Origin: Nomia melanderi
Lineage: Eukaryota > Arthropoda > Insecta > Hymenoptera > Halictidae
Direction: 5' to 3'
Length of the DNA stretch: 64,000 bases
Assembly: GCF_051020985.1 (NCBI RefSeq)
Contig: NC_135012.1
Location: 6,946,451 to 7,010,450 of the forward strand
Shown: piece by piece, positions 25,601 to 40,600 of the stretch
How the letters are laid out: each line of letters starts with the position of its first letter
Numbering within the stretch: position 1 is the stretch's first letter
Made by a program: the position numbers and the translations under genes
The notes under the pieces: generated by a model
What the model saw: only the letters and a program-made list of their open reading frames with translations
Database searches by the model: none
What the model was told of the DNA's origin: nothing

Positions 25601-28600
25601 TTACCAAAAAATGCCATATTTAATATTATACGTCGATATCATTGGTTTTGTATTATTTTCAACCTGTATCGTATAGCATTGTAACGATTAATTGGTAGTT
25701 TAATCAATTTCTTTTACTCCTGTATCGTTATTACTGAAAAATGATGATTATGTAGCCATGGTCCTCTATAATGTCCTAATAAACACAACTGTTATAATTA
25801 ATATATTTGATATATTTAATATACAATTTGTAATTATTCATTACAAATGTTTAAATGCAAGTAATTCCAGATAAGATAATATGCATAGTACGCCTTGCTT
25901 TGGGTTATAACAATGTACAGTATATAGATTGAACAATTATTTATCAAACAAGCACCTCATAAACTTCCAATAAAACTTTTGTTACATTGCATATGTACTG
26001 TATACAAACAAACACAGTTGTAAATTAGCGCTAATGCAAATACGTGGATAGAAGTTCTTACGGAAAATGTAAAAATTTCAATGATTAATATAAATATTGA
26101 CATTACAGCTATTCGGTATTTCATTTATTGATATTACTAAAGATTTGCTACGTTAAGGGATGTTAGAGAAGAAATGTTTACTATTGAATAGTTATATAAT
26201 CTCATCATTTTTACAATATACTTCTACAGTTATTAGCAATCAATAGAAAGGAAGTGCATACGACTGATATGTTTAGATAATTAGGACTGTGAGAGTATGT
26301 ATTTATTGATTGTGTAATGTGACAGAATTACAGACTTACAGAAGGAGAGGAGGGATTAAAATATGCTACGACAGCATTTGCAAATTTAATCGGATTTCTA
26401 TATTCCTAAGATCCTTCTTAATAATGTAATTAGTAAAATATTATTTATTTTAAGGTGATCTGTACAAGGCATTCCATGTCTTTTATATTAGAAATTATTA
26501 AAAAACTATTAAACAAGGTGAATCTAGTAAATGGGACAAGCTATAATTCTATTTCTGACGAAGTCATTTGACAGGCTCCATCATCGTACAGTACCAGTTT
26601 TTCTATAAATACTTTGGTGCAGTTACAAAGTGCAATTGCACTTTTTTACGAAAACGAAGCTCTATGTCTTTTTAATACAAATCGTTTCTTTTGAAAACGA
26701 ATTTACTAACCCATGCAAAACATCCCTCTACAATTTCTGTTTGCTTTTAATAGCAACCGAGTTATAGTCTGATCCAGTTGTTAAATGTACCCTGTATATA
26801 TAGTATTATACTTGAAGCGTGTATAGTACTCAACGAGAGATGCAAAAAATGTCTTATCAATATGGAACTTAAACGTAATTGTGTCGATAAAAAATCAGCT
26901 TTTATTGTTCATTAATAAATGTCTGTCTCGTAAGTAAATCTCCTTGTAACATAAAACATCTATCGAATGTAAGGCACAAAAAAATGTTAAGTATTCAAGG
27001 TTGTAAGTATAAGGTTCTCACTAATTTTAATAAAGACTCACGACAAAATGTAAAAAATGCGTGTCACGAAAGGAATATTTCCATATGTACAACGACCTAT
27101 GATTATAGATGTAAGCTATTCATTGAAATGAAAGGAAGACGTCTCTAACATTTTTACTACGAAGATTTATCATACGTTTGCGTCTATGAAATGCGTACAA
27201 TCGAGGTATTGTGAAGAGTGAGGTCAACAAAACAAATAAATTCCGTTTCTAAAAATAAATAATTAAGGGAAGTTGATCTTTTATCGAAACAATTGCTTTT
27301 AAAATTTATGCTGATTAGACATTTCTTACACTTTTACACTTTATTTTCTTACTTTCGGTGGATATTATATGCTCTACAAGTATTGGACCCTTTTTTAAAC
27401 AGCCTATATAGATGTACAGATATTATGTTGAAGATATATGCATACGGATGCTACGTCAGGTACAGTCTACGAATACTACGGTCAACAAAGGGAGAATTGA
27501 AATGTACACGTCTGCTACCAGAATTGGGGTTAACACGCGCTTTATAATAAAATTCACAGTCAAAGGAAACTATACTCTTGTTGATTATAAATGAAAATTA
27601 TAGAAGATCATTACAAATTGATGATTTGTACAAAATCTATTAACTGGTCACATCGAATTAGAGGAGAAATTGAACGTACACATCTCCATAAATATTCATA
27701 ATTTTAATTTAAATTAAAGTTCCATACATATTCAACATGCAAAGATTGAAGTTAGATAACATTTATCTTCTGATTTGTAAGTACTTTAATAGAAATGGGG
27801 AACAAGATACTTAACATGTTCGACATGAAATTCGTATTAATATATTTTCGGAGGAAAATATTAATTTACTTTGAAGGTTTTAATAGAAGAAAGGGTTAAT
27901 TCGAGTTACATTAGTACTATTTATGAATCTCTGAACATTTTTTTATGTCACTGAACTCGTAAAACGACGAACAATGCTCGTATTTAACATTTTTCATTAA
28001 TTTCATTAGCTTTTAAAATATTTCTTATTATTATGAGTCGGCAAAATTATAAGAAATGCGTGTTGAATATTTATAAATACTTTACATGTTTGCCAAGGTG
28101 AATTTCAATTGGTGCACAAGAGTTGGAAGTTTTCCTTGACAGATTATTGAAAACGGTTTATTCAAGCAGCGACTGCTTTTCAGGTGCAAAACTGTATTTA
28201 ATAATTTACATCTAAAAAGATTCATAGAAACTCGTGAGAAGTTTCCGCGATCATTGGATATTTGACTTTAGAATCATTCGAGGTCAGATTTTAGCAAACG
28301 ATTTCTGAATATTTCCGACTCATATTTGCAAAATCATATTTCATAATTATAGATTATCATATTCGGTACGTTCACCTTCAGTACAAATACTGAGATTGAA
28401 AGTTCGTACATTGCGACAGCTACGAAATTACGTAATACGAAATAGAGGCGTATTTTAAGAAAGAGAAATGATTCTCAAATCACGACCAACCGTATCTCAG
28501 AAAAAGCTACAGTGGTAACTAGGATTAACTATAACAATTATTTGACTATTATTCTATTATTAATAATTAGATATGTAAAATTTGTAAAGAAATATATTAA

Positions 28601-31600
28601 ACATATATTATCAACATTTTTATAATTGTACCCTTTTGTGAAAATTTTACGAAAGTTCTATAAAAGAAATATCACAATTATAAAAATACGAAACGAAACT
28701 TTGTACCTATTAATTAATAACTGTCCAGAAAGGAACTTGTAGAATATCATGCAGATAACTTTGCATCGTAATGTAGATTTTATAATGTAGGCCACTTTGG
28801 CACTCATTTATGTTGTTTTTTAAGGAGCTCATTTAAAAATTATGCATAATTTTTTTTAAATACGATTTGTCAAACACGTTAGAAACTTTTAAACAAATGT
28901 TTCAAGACCGTTCGTATTTGACTCGATATCAGGGAAACATTTAGATCTAAAACATAATCCACGTTTTGGTCGGAGACAGTAGAAATGGATATCTCATTTA
29001 TATTGTGATGAATTAGGTCACACGAACAATTTGGTGTTTGTAATATTTATATCTGATATAATGCTAGCAGATTTATATTCTAATCCCAGAGTACAATAAA
29101 AAGTGCATAATTACTTATTTCTTATATCGTTTTTACATAAGTAAATATTTTTACATTCTGTAAGTTTAATTAAATGATTTGTAGTTCATTGGTAAAATTT
29201 TCAGTCATTTTTCTATTGAAATTCAACTATTACATATCATATCTTTCAGTGTTTACGAAGAGGTAAGAATTTCGAAAAAATATGGAAGTGCACGCTAACA
29301 ACTATAAAGGCAATAAACAGTAATAAAACTGTTATCACAATGATAAGAGCGGAAATACCAATAACCTGGAATTTAAGATCTGTAACTAGCTATCGTATAT
29401 TTAAGTGCGGAAATACCAATGAGTTAGACTTCTAAATCTGTAAGTAGCTGAAACACTGCAATAGCAATCGGTAACCCTGATAACTACACCATGTACGACA
29501 ACATAATTCAATTACATTACATACTAATTTATCAGTACATCGCTAGAAAAATATCAATATGGTGTAGATTATAAGATATAAAGAACTTCTGATGTAATTA
29601 ATGTGTTTCATTTCACATTTCCTAAGAAAACAGAAACCGTTGCGAATAAAAACTAGGTAAAAGACTGTTTTATTTGTTTCTAGCCACTTAAATACTTATT
29701 TCCAAGCTATGCAATAACAACCGTGTACAACGGTGTAACGTACTATATACCTAAACTATTATCGAAATTAATTTCAGAATAGAATCGAAGGATTCATTGA
29801 ATGTTTACATATACAAGAACCGTTAAACATTTCAATGCATTATTATAGAAGTCATAATTTTCCGAATCTCTGTAAACGAAAATCACTACTACGATATCTG
29901 GCAAGTAACTGTGTTAATATGACAATGATGTACAAATGTGTCAAGTAGTATTTGTTTGTTTGTTTGTTTGTTATGGACGTGTAAACTGTGAAGATTCAGA
30001 AATCCATTAGAAGCAAAGTAACATACATCTTCCTCTGTAATAGAATCAAGTAAAAACATGGCAAAAGTATGAAATTCGTATAAGAACCAGTGGGATTTAT
30101 AAAAATGTAGTTATTAGGGTTAATAATAAAGTCACTTTTATTTCGAGAATGTAGGACACAATAATGTACGGGAAGGATAAACTAGTCATGGAGTACATAC
30201 CCCAGCTGGACAGGACCAAGGGCAGACTGGCGGGCGATATTATCATCACTAATCAATGCACGTGTCATGGATTCGGTGGGATTCAAGCCTGCGTGCTCTT
30301 GCTAACGACACAACAGACAAGACACAATCACATTAGCACACTAGACATCACCACAATGCTCAAATGCCATTCTGTTGTTGGACAAATCCCTTGCGTTTAA
30401 CGCACGCATAGGTGTGATTCAAGATATCTTTTATGATTTACACACAGAAGCGTGTACAGATTTTCAATGAGCAAAATTTATCGAATACTGTTAGTGCCTA
30501 ATGAATTAAATACTGTTAACAAACTTCTCCAAATCTCTTTCAACGAATGACGTTTGCTGAAGGCGATTATTTCAGGGTACTGAACACCCTCGTTCCTTCT
30601 TTCATGAATGAAAACATAGTTTTTCAATTGTAACAATATAATTCGCGCCAAATTTACTTATAAAAACGGTTTGAATAATATTAGTTAGCGCGCAATGAAG
30701 TACTATTGAAACGGGTCTTATAATGCAGGAAAGCCTCTTTAGATGCTCGCAGTTTGGGCATCGACGTCAAGTGCTTTTATGTCTTTAGCGATATTCAATT
30801 TTCCAAAACTGATTTCTTTGATGCGAACTGGTAATGATTAGCAAGGGTATAGTTACTCGGTGAATGAGTCATGGGTTGCTTGAAGTTTGGATATTGGGAC
30901 ATAGAATCAGCACGTACAATGAGGAGTGTATCTGAACGAAGATCGATGCTTTATATATAGATTCTTGTTTACAATCGTATCAAAAATGATAACGAATTAA
31001 AGATGTGATTAATGTATTTTTGGTAATCACGGGATTTTACGTTATACAGTAAATATAAAATTTTTTAAACTTTTGCAAACTTCTTTTACCTTTCCATAAA
31101 AGTTATATTTTTTCCGTTGGAAGCATAGCTATCATGTTTTTCAATAGCTTTAATATTGGTTTCATTTCAAAGTTTATTTGTCATGCTTTACGAAATCTAC
31201 AACTATCCTTGGATTTAATATTTTTAAATATCTACCAATTGTAGTTATTGTTTTATTACTTAATCATTTTTCCACTTTTACAATTGATACTCTCACAAAA
31301 TGTTTTTTCGAAGATGTAAGTTGATAAATCATTATGCAGAAGAATAATAATTTTAATAATAATAATATAAGAGAGCAGCATCATTTTAAAATGTCCTCTA
31401 ATAACATTAAACTGATTTTTAGTATAACATTTTTCATTATATAATAATAAATATCTTAGATATACGAATGTATTAAAAAATACATCGAGCATTACTACAC
31501 AATTCCTAATAATATTGTTAGAATTAATTTTTTTGCATTGCTTATCATTTATGAAGATTAGATAATGATTTTTACGGAACATCTGATTATTTGTTTATTT

Positions 31601-34600
31601 ACACTCCTTACTGTATGTATAGATATTTGATAAACAAACATTTTTTCCTATTTATTTCACTATCCTGTGACAGTGTGTTTATATTTAATGTATCATACAT
31701 ATTAAAAATAATCAAAAAATGTCGCATAATTTTCGAAAAATCATTTATTAGAATAAAACATGTTTTCATTAAATGAGCAGGCAACTTCTAAATGTTAAAA
31801 ACGTCATCCTGTAATAAATTATTATCTCCGTAGATATTGAAGTGTGTAAACACATAAAGATATCTGTAATCAGTAATAACTTTCATTTCGATAATGGATT
31901 ACCAAACAATACTACATTATATTAAAGCTGTTAATATTAAAAATATTTGTCTATTTCTAGAAGAGAAGAAATACAAGAGTGTTATAAGCGCGTCAAATCG
32001 TATTTAATAGATTATCTGAAAAATCAACTCGTGGGAAATTATACCTGTTACGTCTAAATACTTAATTAAAAGTTGATTAGAAGTTCGTATGATACACTTA
32101 TGTGAAAGGGTGAATCATTTTAATCTACGAATAGATTTACTTTGCAGGAGTAAAGTCGATGTAAAATAGCATGATAGAATTTTCATTATTTGAAGAAGGA
32201 CGTTGCACGGTGTTTTTACTTGCAGAGAAAAATTTCAAAGAGATTTGAATATTTTAAACGAAACTGAAATTTTTCGGTAACATAATAATGTCTACTATGT
32301 TTATTGTCTAATACCATTATTTGTTTCGTTTACCAGTAAATAACAAAAATAAAACTTTGAATTATTGAACAAATTTCTAAGAAATTTAAATAAAATCATG
32401 AATTCCGAATCATCGCCTAATTACGAGACATGACTGTATGAATGATAGAATGATAAGTAGATCCCTTAGTTGATAGTGTGATACATGCTACTGTATTAAA
32501 AAGTATGATGACGAATAGTATTCGATATTAATTTCATAATTTCCTTCTACTCTTCGAAACCTTCGAAATTATAAGAAACAAATTTCATATGGTGCTTAGT
32601 CACATATGTGTTTTCTGAGAGAAATCCATCTATAGAAAAAAATGGGCCACCTCTGTAAAACCAACAATTATTTATCTGTATTACATTTCATTCTACTACA
32701 CTATTTTCTTCGTCTGTATTTGCGTATCTGTAAAAATCCAGCGATACATTTTACGTGACCTTCTTTGAATAATACGGAAGAGATGGAAAACATTGTTGCG
32801 CAAAGCATAATGTAAAAGGCAAGCATAAAATAGCAACACAAACATATCGACTTTTCCTTTTCGACTAATACGAAAACGTCTACTGCACATTATACAATGC
32901 CAATAATTGTGAGTGCAACGTTTCACTAAATAAATAATCATTTTTCTTCTTTTTTTTTAATGATTAGTGTGAAGCATGCAAAAGAAGCTCACTACAAAAC
33001 ATGTTAAACAAAATACGTGTATTATTATACATACCCATGGCCAGACCATCATCATTTTTGTTATTTACAGAAAAAAATTGCTACATAACGATTTTTTTGT
33101 AAAATAATAAAATTGTTGTCAATAAGTATATAAACGACGAGATACCTCAATTTATATACCTTGCTTGAGTATTATATTGTACCTCAAGTATTCGATACAG
33201 TTTGAAAGGCTTAATTCTTAATGAATTGAAACATGTTATGTGGGCGATATCAAACTGTATCAACTGTTATATACTGTATATTTTATTTCAGACTTTTGGC
33301 TTAACAATAATTTGTCATATTTACCGTTGGAAACTTCTAAAACAATTGTTAAATGAATGTTATTTAATCAAGCAAACATTTATATTTGTCCTTCGAGTAC
33401 ATTTAACGTTGATTAAGCAGTAATGTTTGTATGACAATTGCCTTTCACTGCCACTATATAAGCACTGAATAATAAGTCACAAAAGTATTCGTAGTCTCAC
33501 AACTATTAATTACAGTCAGTAAGTTTCCGAGGAAAAAACGTGACGAAATTAATATTCTTCGAATTATGGAATAGATTGATTAAACGTTACTGTTTAATTG
33601 TGAATGGCTAAAGTAGTATTTACAATGTAAGAATCACCTACATGAACGAAATCAAAATAGAATTCTATTTTTAATGTGATAATTCTGACAATATGAACAC
33701 TGAGAATAATTAATAATTTCATACAATTAAACGTTGTATATTGTTCTATAATTGTTCTCATTTGTAGTTGTATCGTTATCAAAATTAATTTCTCTATTAT
33801 TTATTTATTTTTTTCAAATTTTCAAAATTTCAAATTATTTTTCCAATTATTATTCTTCACAATTTTTTTCATCGCTTATTTTTTACTACGATGGTACATT
33901 TGTTTGAAATATACGTAATACGAGCGTTATTATTACAAATGATATACAAGAACATTATTGAAAACTTAAGGAACTCAAAATATGAACACACAGTGAAATT
34001 AAATAATTTCTAATTTTGAACACAGATCAAAGTGAATACGTTAGTAGAAATACTCTTACGTTAAATGATTTAAATATATCTATTTAAATATCTATTTTTA
34101 GTATTAACAATGATTATCTTATAAATGAACTGTTAATCTCCAAATCGATTCTTGACAAAAACATAAATTAAGCAAATAATTAATAATTTCAACATTAAAT
34201 TACAAATAACCTGAAGATTGTATTAACCTTTAGGAGAACTATTTATTATTCAGTTTTATATATTCAAACACTGTAAACACGTAAACACTCGCAATCTAGT
34301 TTTAAGATTACTTTCTTCGAGGTTTATTGAAATATGTATTTTATTTGCTAAGCACTTTATCGAATGAAACATCTGAAACACCATACATTTGGATAATCTA
34401 ATATTAATGTCTTCACGTTCTTTTAAACAAATACAGACTGTCGGAAGAACATCTGCGAGGCTGGTTATAACTCTGCAATTCACTTTGTGCAGTATCACTT
34501 ATGCATTTAATGACTGCACCTAACTTAATTACATCAGAAAAGATTGATTTATAAGAACACAACTACATCGATCGTTATTAATAAATTAATAATCAATCTT

Positions 34601-37600
34601 GTAACAAAATAAATACCTATGTGGTAATAAATTAAAAAATTATTGTTATAGCATATTCGATGTATATATTCGTGTATGTATATATTACTATTAGTCATAA
34701 TATTACTAATTATATATACATGTACATATTACACATATTATTAATAATTCAATTCAGTATATATCGATAGATAAAACTGTTTAAACACGTGAAACGAAAA
34801 CATGGCAATTGAAAAAAAAAGTATATGTATATAAATATATGACATTTTGTTATAAAACACATCTTAAGATTGTATCTGATAGTCAACGTTTGTTCATTGT
34901 TAATATCATAAACATTCTTCTGTTTAAAGGAATTAATAAGTGTAAGAAAACTTCAATTGTTTAGTGACTATGATATTAGTGTTCCTTTTATGACTAAAGG
35001 ACTCTGCTAGGTAGCTACTGGCATAAACATAGATCAAACAGTTTTGCAAATGCAAATAACGGTTGATAACAGCTTGCCTGAGGGGATTCCTATAGTGTGA
35101 TCCTATGGTGTCTGCCGTAGTATACAGGTGCTGTAACCACAGAACACACTGACGTATTGTGCCCTCTACTTAATCTATATTCGTGTGCATATCCTAATTA
35201 CACAGAAAAATATCATAAGCTCTACAATGTCTGAACACACCCTAACATTTCATTGAATATATATGTATATAACAATACGTCCATAATATCTCATTATCAT
35301 ATAACTCTTCATCTTTATTATCTGAGCCAATACCCATAGTAGAGTGGAGAACAATTAATTAAATTAGCCAAAACTTTTCAAAGTAAATTTATGAAATATT
35401 CGTGGAATACAATGATTAGCAGCGCTTGGTGTTTAAAACATAGGACATAAGGATTTTCTGAAATCGGATGATTCGCTGTAATATATTCAATTCTTCGTTT
35501 GAATACATTCCAAATATTGTGAATTATTGATTGCGACGTATTAAATGGAAATTATCCGCTAGGATATTAACAGAAAAATTTCAACAGCTATAGGGTAAGA
35601 CTACTATAATGCAGTTCCGTATTTTCACAGGTTCCATCATGATTTTCCATGCAACCAGTGGAAATTTCAATAGAAAAACATTTAAATCGTTATGTCCTAT
35701 ATTAATTGAATTTACACCGCATTTAATTACCCGAGCTTGAGAGCCTGGCCGCCAGCGCGGAGGCCCTCTTCACCCAAGAGAGTGACTTGTTCTTCCTCAC
35801 GGCTGGGGTCTGCCATCTGCGACACGACACCTCCATGCTCAGCCTGGCAACAGACACATGTCACCTCTCTTTTGCCCTATCTCCCGATTGCTCTCATACA
35901 TTTCATTAACAAAATTCATAAGACTCACCAATCTGAATACAGACGATCATTAAACAATTTGGTAGAGGAATAGAAAATGGACATATGGAATTCTCAAGGG
36001 TTTCGTAATTCGGCAATCAGAAGTTCATGAGAAAAATCAAACATAATCGTCCATATTGTACCCAATGTGTAATTCATTGGATCCGATTCAAGGGAAATTT
36101 ATAGAAAGCAACAGTCTTCATCGACAGTCTTTCGTTTCGTTCGTTTAATAAACAATAAGAAATAATACTGCGCGAGAATCATCAGATTTTCACGATTTCG
36201 CAATAGTAACATTACTTCTTACGCGGAAATGAAATTTTATGCTGTTGAACGGGTACTAAAGATACACGTGTACGTGAAATTTTCGCTTTAATTCAGGCTT
36301 GCCCAACCGGTGGACAAATAAAGAATCATAACCTTATAAACTTTATGAGATCGAGACTGAAAGACTCATTAACAATGCTACAAATACCAGTTAGACATGC
36401 TATTAACCTTCATCCGCCCCTTTAAAAAAATCACAGCATAAATGATCGATTTGGGTCGGAAGAGATCATAGGGCCTGATGAAGGTTAATTTATGCGCGGA
36501 CCATAACAACCTATCTTCTTGCAATGAGGCGTAGGTAAGCTAAAAGGTTGGACAACCCTGCTTTAATCCATGTAATTTTCGGCTTTTGGATAGCAGTGTA
36601 CGCTTGGAATCTCTATTTTACGTACACTTAAATTAGTGAACGCATGTATATTACCATATACGTACTGTAATTTACATAATATATCGTACACGGATATCAG
36701 TGTATTCACATATGCTTGCTTAAATAAATCCAGGAACAGTGAGACTTTCAAAACCAGTTAGTGTTCATTTTACAGCGATTTTTAAATTACGATTAAATTA
36801 AAAGACAATAAAGTTGAAAACTCAGAATTTTACTGTTTGCATGGATATTTACATTTTAAAAGCAAATAGTAAAATTTTTTTGTAATTTTTATGCATGCTA
36901 ACAGAAGTTTATTAAATGTAATGTTCCATTTTATTTGTTTGACAAAATTTAGTTTGTAGTATTCATTTAAAAGATACAAGTAGAAAATAATCATGTACTA
37001 TATGAATATAGTTATCATCCGTACTAACATGGCGCGTACAAAGTGCGTTTGAACAAAATGGCGGCTGTATAAAGACAAGAAACCTGTTTTCTCATGAAAA
37101 TTTCATGTTTATTATTTAATATGAAAGTCTGTCGTAGATATTGACATTAATTAAATTAAATTTTGAAACCGATCATCACAGTATGTTTAGTGTTAATTTA
37201 TTAAATATCGTCAACAAAAATAATGTCAGATCAGAATTTATATCCATTCAAATTAGTAAACATCGTAGTGTTTGTTCCTCAAACATATGCAAATTTGCAT
37301 CTATAAATAGTTGTATCTGTATTACTTTAATAAACATAATTGAATACATGGGTATTCGTTTACTAAAATTTACACGCCTTAAAATACGAATACGTAAATA
37401 CCTGCGTACTTAAATAAATAGTTATATGTAAAATGTAAATCCCTCAACACAATGACCTGTCCACTATTACGAAAATTACACGGATCAAAATACGATCAAG
37501 TTAATACACGTGTATTGTCCCTTAAACACGCTCGAAACAAAGTCTTCCAATCGAAATGCTCTTTTTCACGCATCAAGAACAAATGCATGTTACAATTGTA

Positions 37601-40600
37601 ACTGTCACTTCTCATTTTAAACATTTGAATGTGGTTCCTTAGATTTTCTATATCAGATTATGCAATATCTCGCGTGACGTTAAAAATACCATATACTTAT
37701 TACTATTTCATTTTACAAGCAATTTCTCAGTGCCATTAAAGATAATTTATCTTGTACCTTATCTTTATGTATTTCTTTTTTCTAATATAAGAACGTGACA
37801 GTTACTTAATGAAATTACTACGTAACAACGTATTTGTTACATAAGCAGAGCAAATTACACAAAAGTAAGTGGAAACAGGTTCTCTTCTATTTTGTTAAGA
37901 AATATTGATGTTTGCATGGTAATAAACTAAGTGTACTTATACACTGTGCCCATGCTGAAAGATAACCAATGGGTATCTTTTAAGATAATGAAGGTACGAA
38001 AAAAATACTTCAATCTACTGCGGTGCTCAGTTCATTAACGTATTTGAAATATTTACACATTTTCAAACTTTGAAAGAATCAACTTTTTTTTAGTAACAGC
38101 GTTTATTTAAAAATAATGTACGTGTATATACAATTAAAATGTATAGTTAATATTATTAATAACACATTTTGTAAATAGAATAGTCTATAATCTCTATATA
38201 CAATGTTAGAACGGATGAAACACGTGTTGAATTATTTGTTTTGTAAAGTATTTATACCAAGTTTCAAGTAAATGGGATCGTGAAATAATTTTTTTCATAC
38301 AAACTTTGACACCCCCTTTCACCCCTTTAAGGGTTACATTTCGAAAAATCGTTTTTAAGGTAAGTTTGTAAATCACGAAAGAACCTACTGTCCAAACTGC
38401 ATGTTTTTAGTTTCAGTGGTTTCAGTTCGGCATTGATGAATCAATCAGTCAATCAATCAGTCAGTCAGTTAGTCAGTCAAGACATTTTTCTTTGTACATA
38501 CAGAGTGTTCAACAATTATGGCGCTCAAGTTTTCAAGATTGAATCGCGATATAAATATGTTATCCCATTTTGATCTGTTATAACGAACTGTGTGTTTCTT
38601 TTTGTAAAATAAAATAATTCCCACCTAACGAAGTATAGTAACATTTCGTTTCGACACCGTGTACTTATGTCGGTAAGAATGGAATGTCGGGGAACGTATA
38701 TTGTCTGTGAAAATATGTCAGTGAAATAGCGTCGATGTGAACATTGTTGAGAAAGTCTACGCCGCTTTTATAATGCGAACCTATTGCAACATGTATCATG
38801 TGACCGGCGAGTTGACGCAGGTTTGAATCGCAAGATGTTTTAACGTATGCTCCAAATTCTCAGTGTTTTAGAGCTCTCCCGTCATTATATACAATTATGT
38901 AAAAAAGAATCATCACCGCCAAAAAGTGTACGTTTCCGCATCATGTGAATGTTATTAAAATTTCTTTTCGTAACTTCAATACTTTAAGAGATATTTATTT
39001 CTTATCTTCAAGCATAGAGACACCGTATACGTATATACATATACACTACTGTTCAAAAGTATAATGTTAAAATTGGCAATTACTAAAAAAAAGTGATATT
39101 ATTATAAAAAGATATAACATAGATTTCAGAGTACTGTAAGAATTATTTATGGTTTGGTTTCAGTAAAATGTTTCAACTTACAGGTTTGACTAGTAGTGTA
39201 CACGTATAAACAATATTATTATACATATTTTAAAAATTACACTGTTTCTACTCAAATGGTTCCGACAAAATGAAATGTATACAAAACTTTGTATTATGAT
39301 TACTTAACATAGCAACATGACATGATTACTTAGTATCGTAACATAATTCACAACTTCAATTATACTGTAATTATATTATTACGGAAAGCAGAAATTTACA
39401 TGCTTTACTCCCTATTTACGTACTCAACAATAAAATACAGTGCTCGCGAATAAATACATCGTATCTTACGTTCTCGAAGTATCTTTCATACGAAATAAAC
39501 CAACCAGTCAGATTAACATCTAATATACTCAGTTTATTCGGGAACACCCAAATATTTTGGAGAATACGAGTAATACGAGAAAATGTTTGAAATAAAAGTA
39601 CAGTGGTATCATACAATGATAATATTTGTTTGATCTTGTAGTAACCTTGCGAAGCCCTGTCAAATTTAAAGTTTTTCACCCCTTCCCGAGTCTGACTCGT
39701 GATGAAAATTTTGAACCAATCGTGGATATCACCAGTTTGACTCAAGGTCACAACACAAGTGAGATATCGGTCGCCATATTTATAGTCCGGATTTTGCCCT
39801 GCTAAATGGCGTAGCAAGAGGTTAATTTGAAATGTATACTTTTGATGACATATTCTAGAGTAGCTGACAGAGATATCTTCAAAACACTGTATACTTGTGA
39901 TGTTCGCGTAAATTATCATCACGATATGAATTTTTAAATTTGATATGCTGCTGGCATTATCGTTATCCGATGTACGTAAATACGCCATGAGAAAATACCT
40001 CAATTGGATTTTATACAACTTTATATGGTAACTTTACAGAAGTCAATTGGTAACATTTTTGTTTCATGTAGTTTAACTTCTTGCGAACGGTACTACCTGA
40101 CGCGGACTGTATTGATATTGATAGTGATACGCTTGAATATTCGGTTGTAACACTTATATATTTTATATTGTTATGAAATTTTAGAATATTAAAGTAAAGA
40201 CATTGAAACAAAACATCAACCCAGAGTTGTATTACACCGCTATATTTGTAGAGTTAAAGCCTTAAAACTCGATGTCAGATACAAGAATATATAATTAAAA
40301 GTACATATTCCTATTTAAGATCTTAAACGTGACTTTGACAGAGTTTGTCAAGGTTATCATAAGATCAAACAAACACAACCACTATATATTCCTCTTAACC
40401 CCTTAGCAGTCTTGGACAAGATTCCATGTGACACGATGTTGACCGTTTGGCATTTTTGACGAGATATCTCACTGCTTGACACTAGGTTTACGGAACTCGT
40501 CAATTTATCGCGATATTTTAAATAATATGTTTTTATTTATAAATTCACAAAAATTTTGTCTTTGGATGTTTCAGTTTGCAATCGTAGCCAATAATGGATG

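Larger units (their letters stand above)
25391..30200 (-). other. Intron downstream of cassette exon B
   Basis: The 4.8-kb intron has no further supported exon. It includes a CA-rich low-complexity tract (25499-25543) and a TTTG microsatellite (29951-29972). A GGGG-TTAA sequence near 27525 and GGG-TTAA near 27893 resemble element ends without partners. Confidence 0.75.

Noticed and set aside
31256..31582. 108-codon minus-strand frame
   Set aside because: It is intronic with low-complexity Ile/Asn/Lys composition and no support.
38441..38480. Short regular repeats that might suggest a CRISPR-like array
   Set aside because: It is a simple tetranucleotide microsatellite in eukaryotic intron DNA.
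39416..40018. 200-codon open frame on the minus strand, the second longest in the window
   Set aside because: It lies in a V-ATPase intron, overlaps a family 1-like repeat, and shows no domain, splice signals or recognisable homology. The translation looks like chance read-through of repeat DNA.
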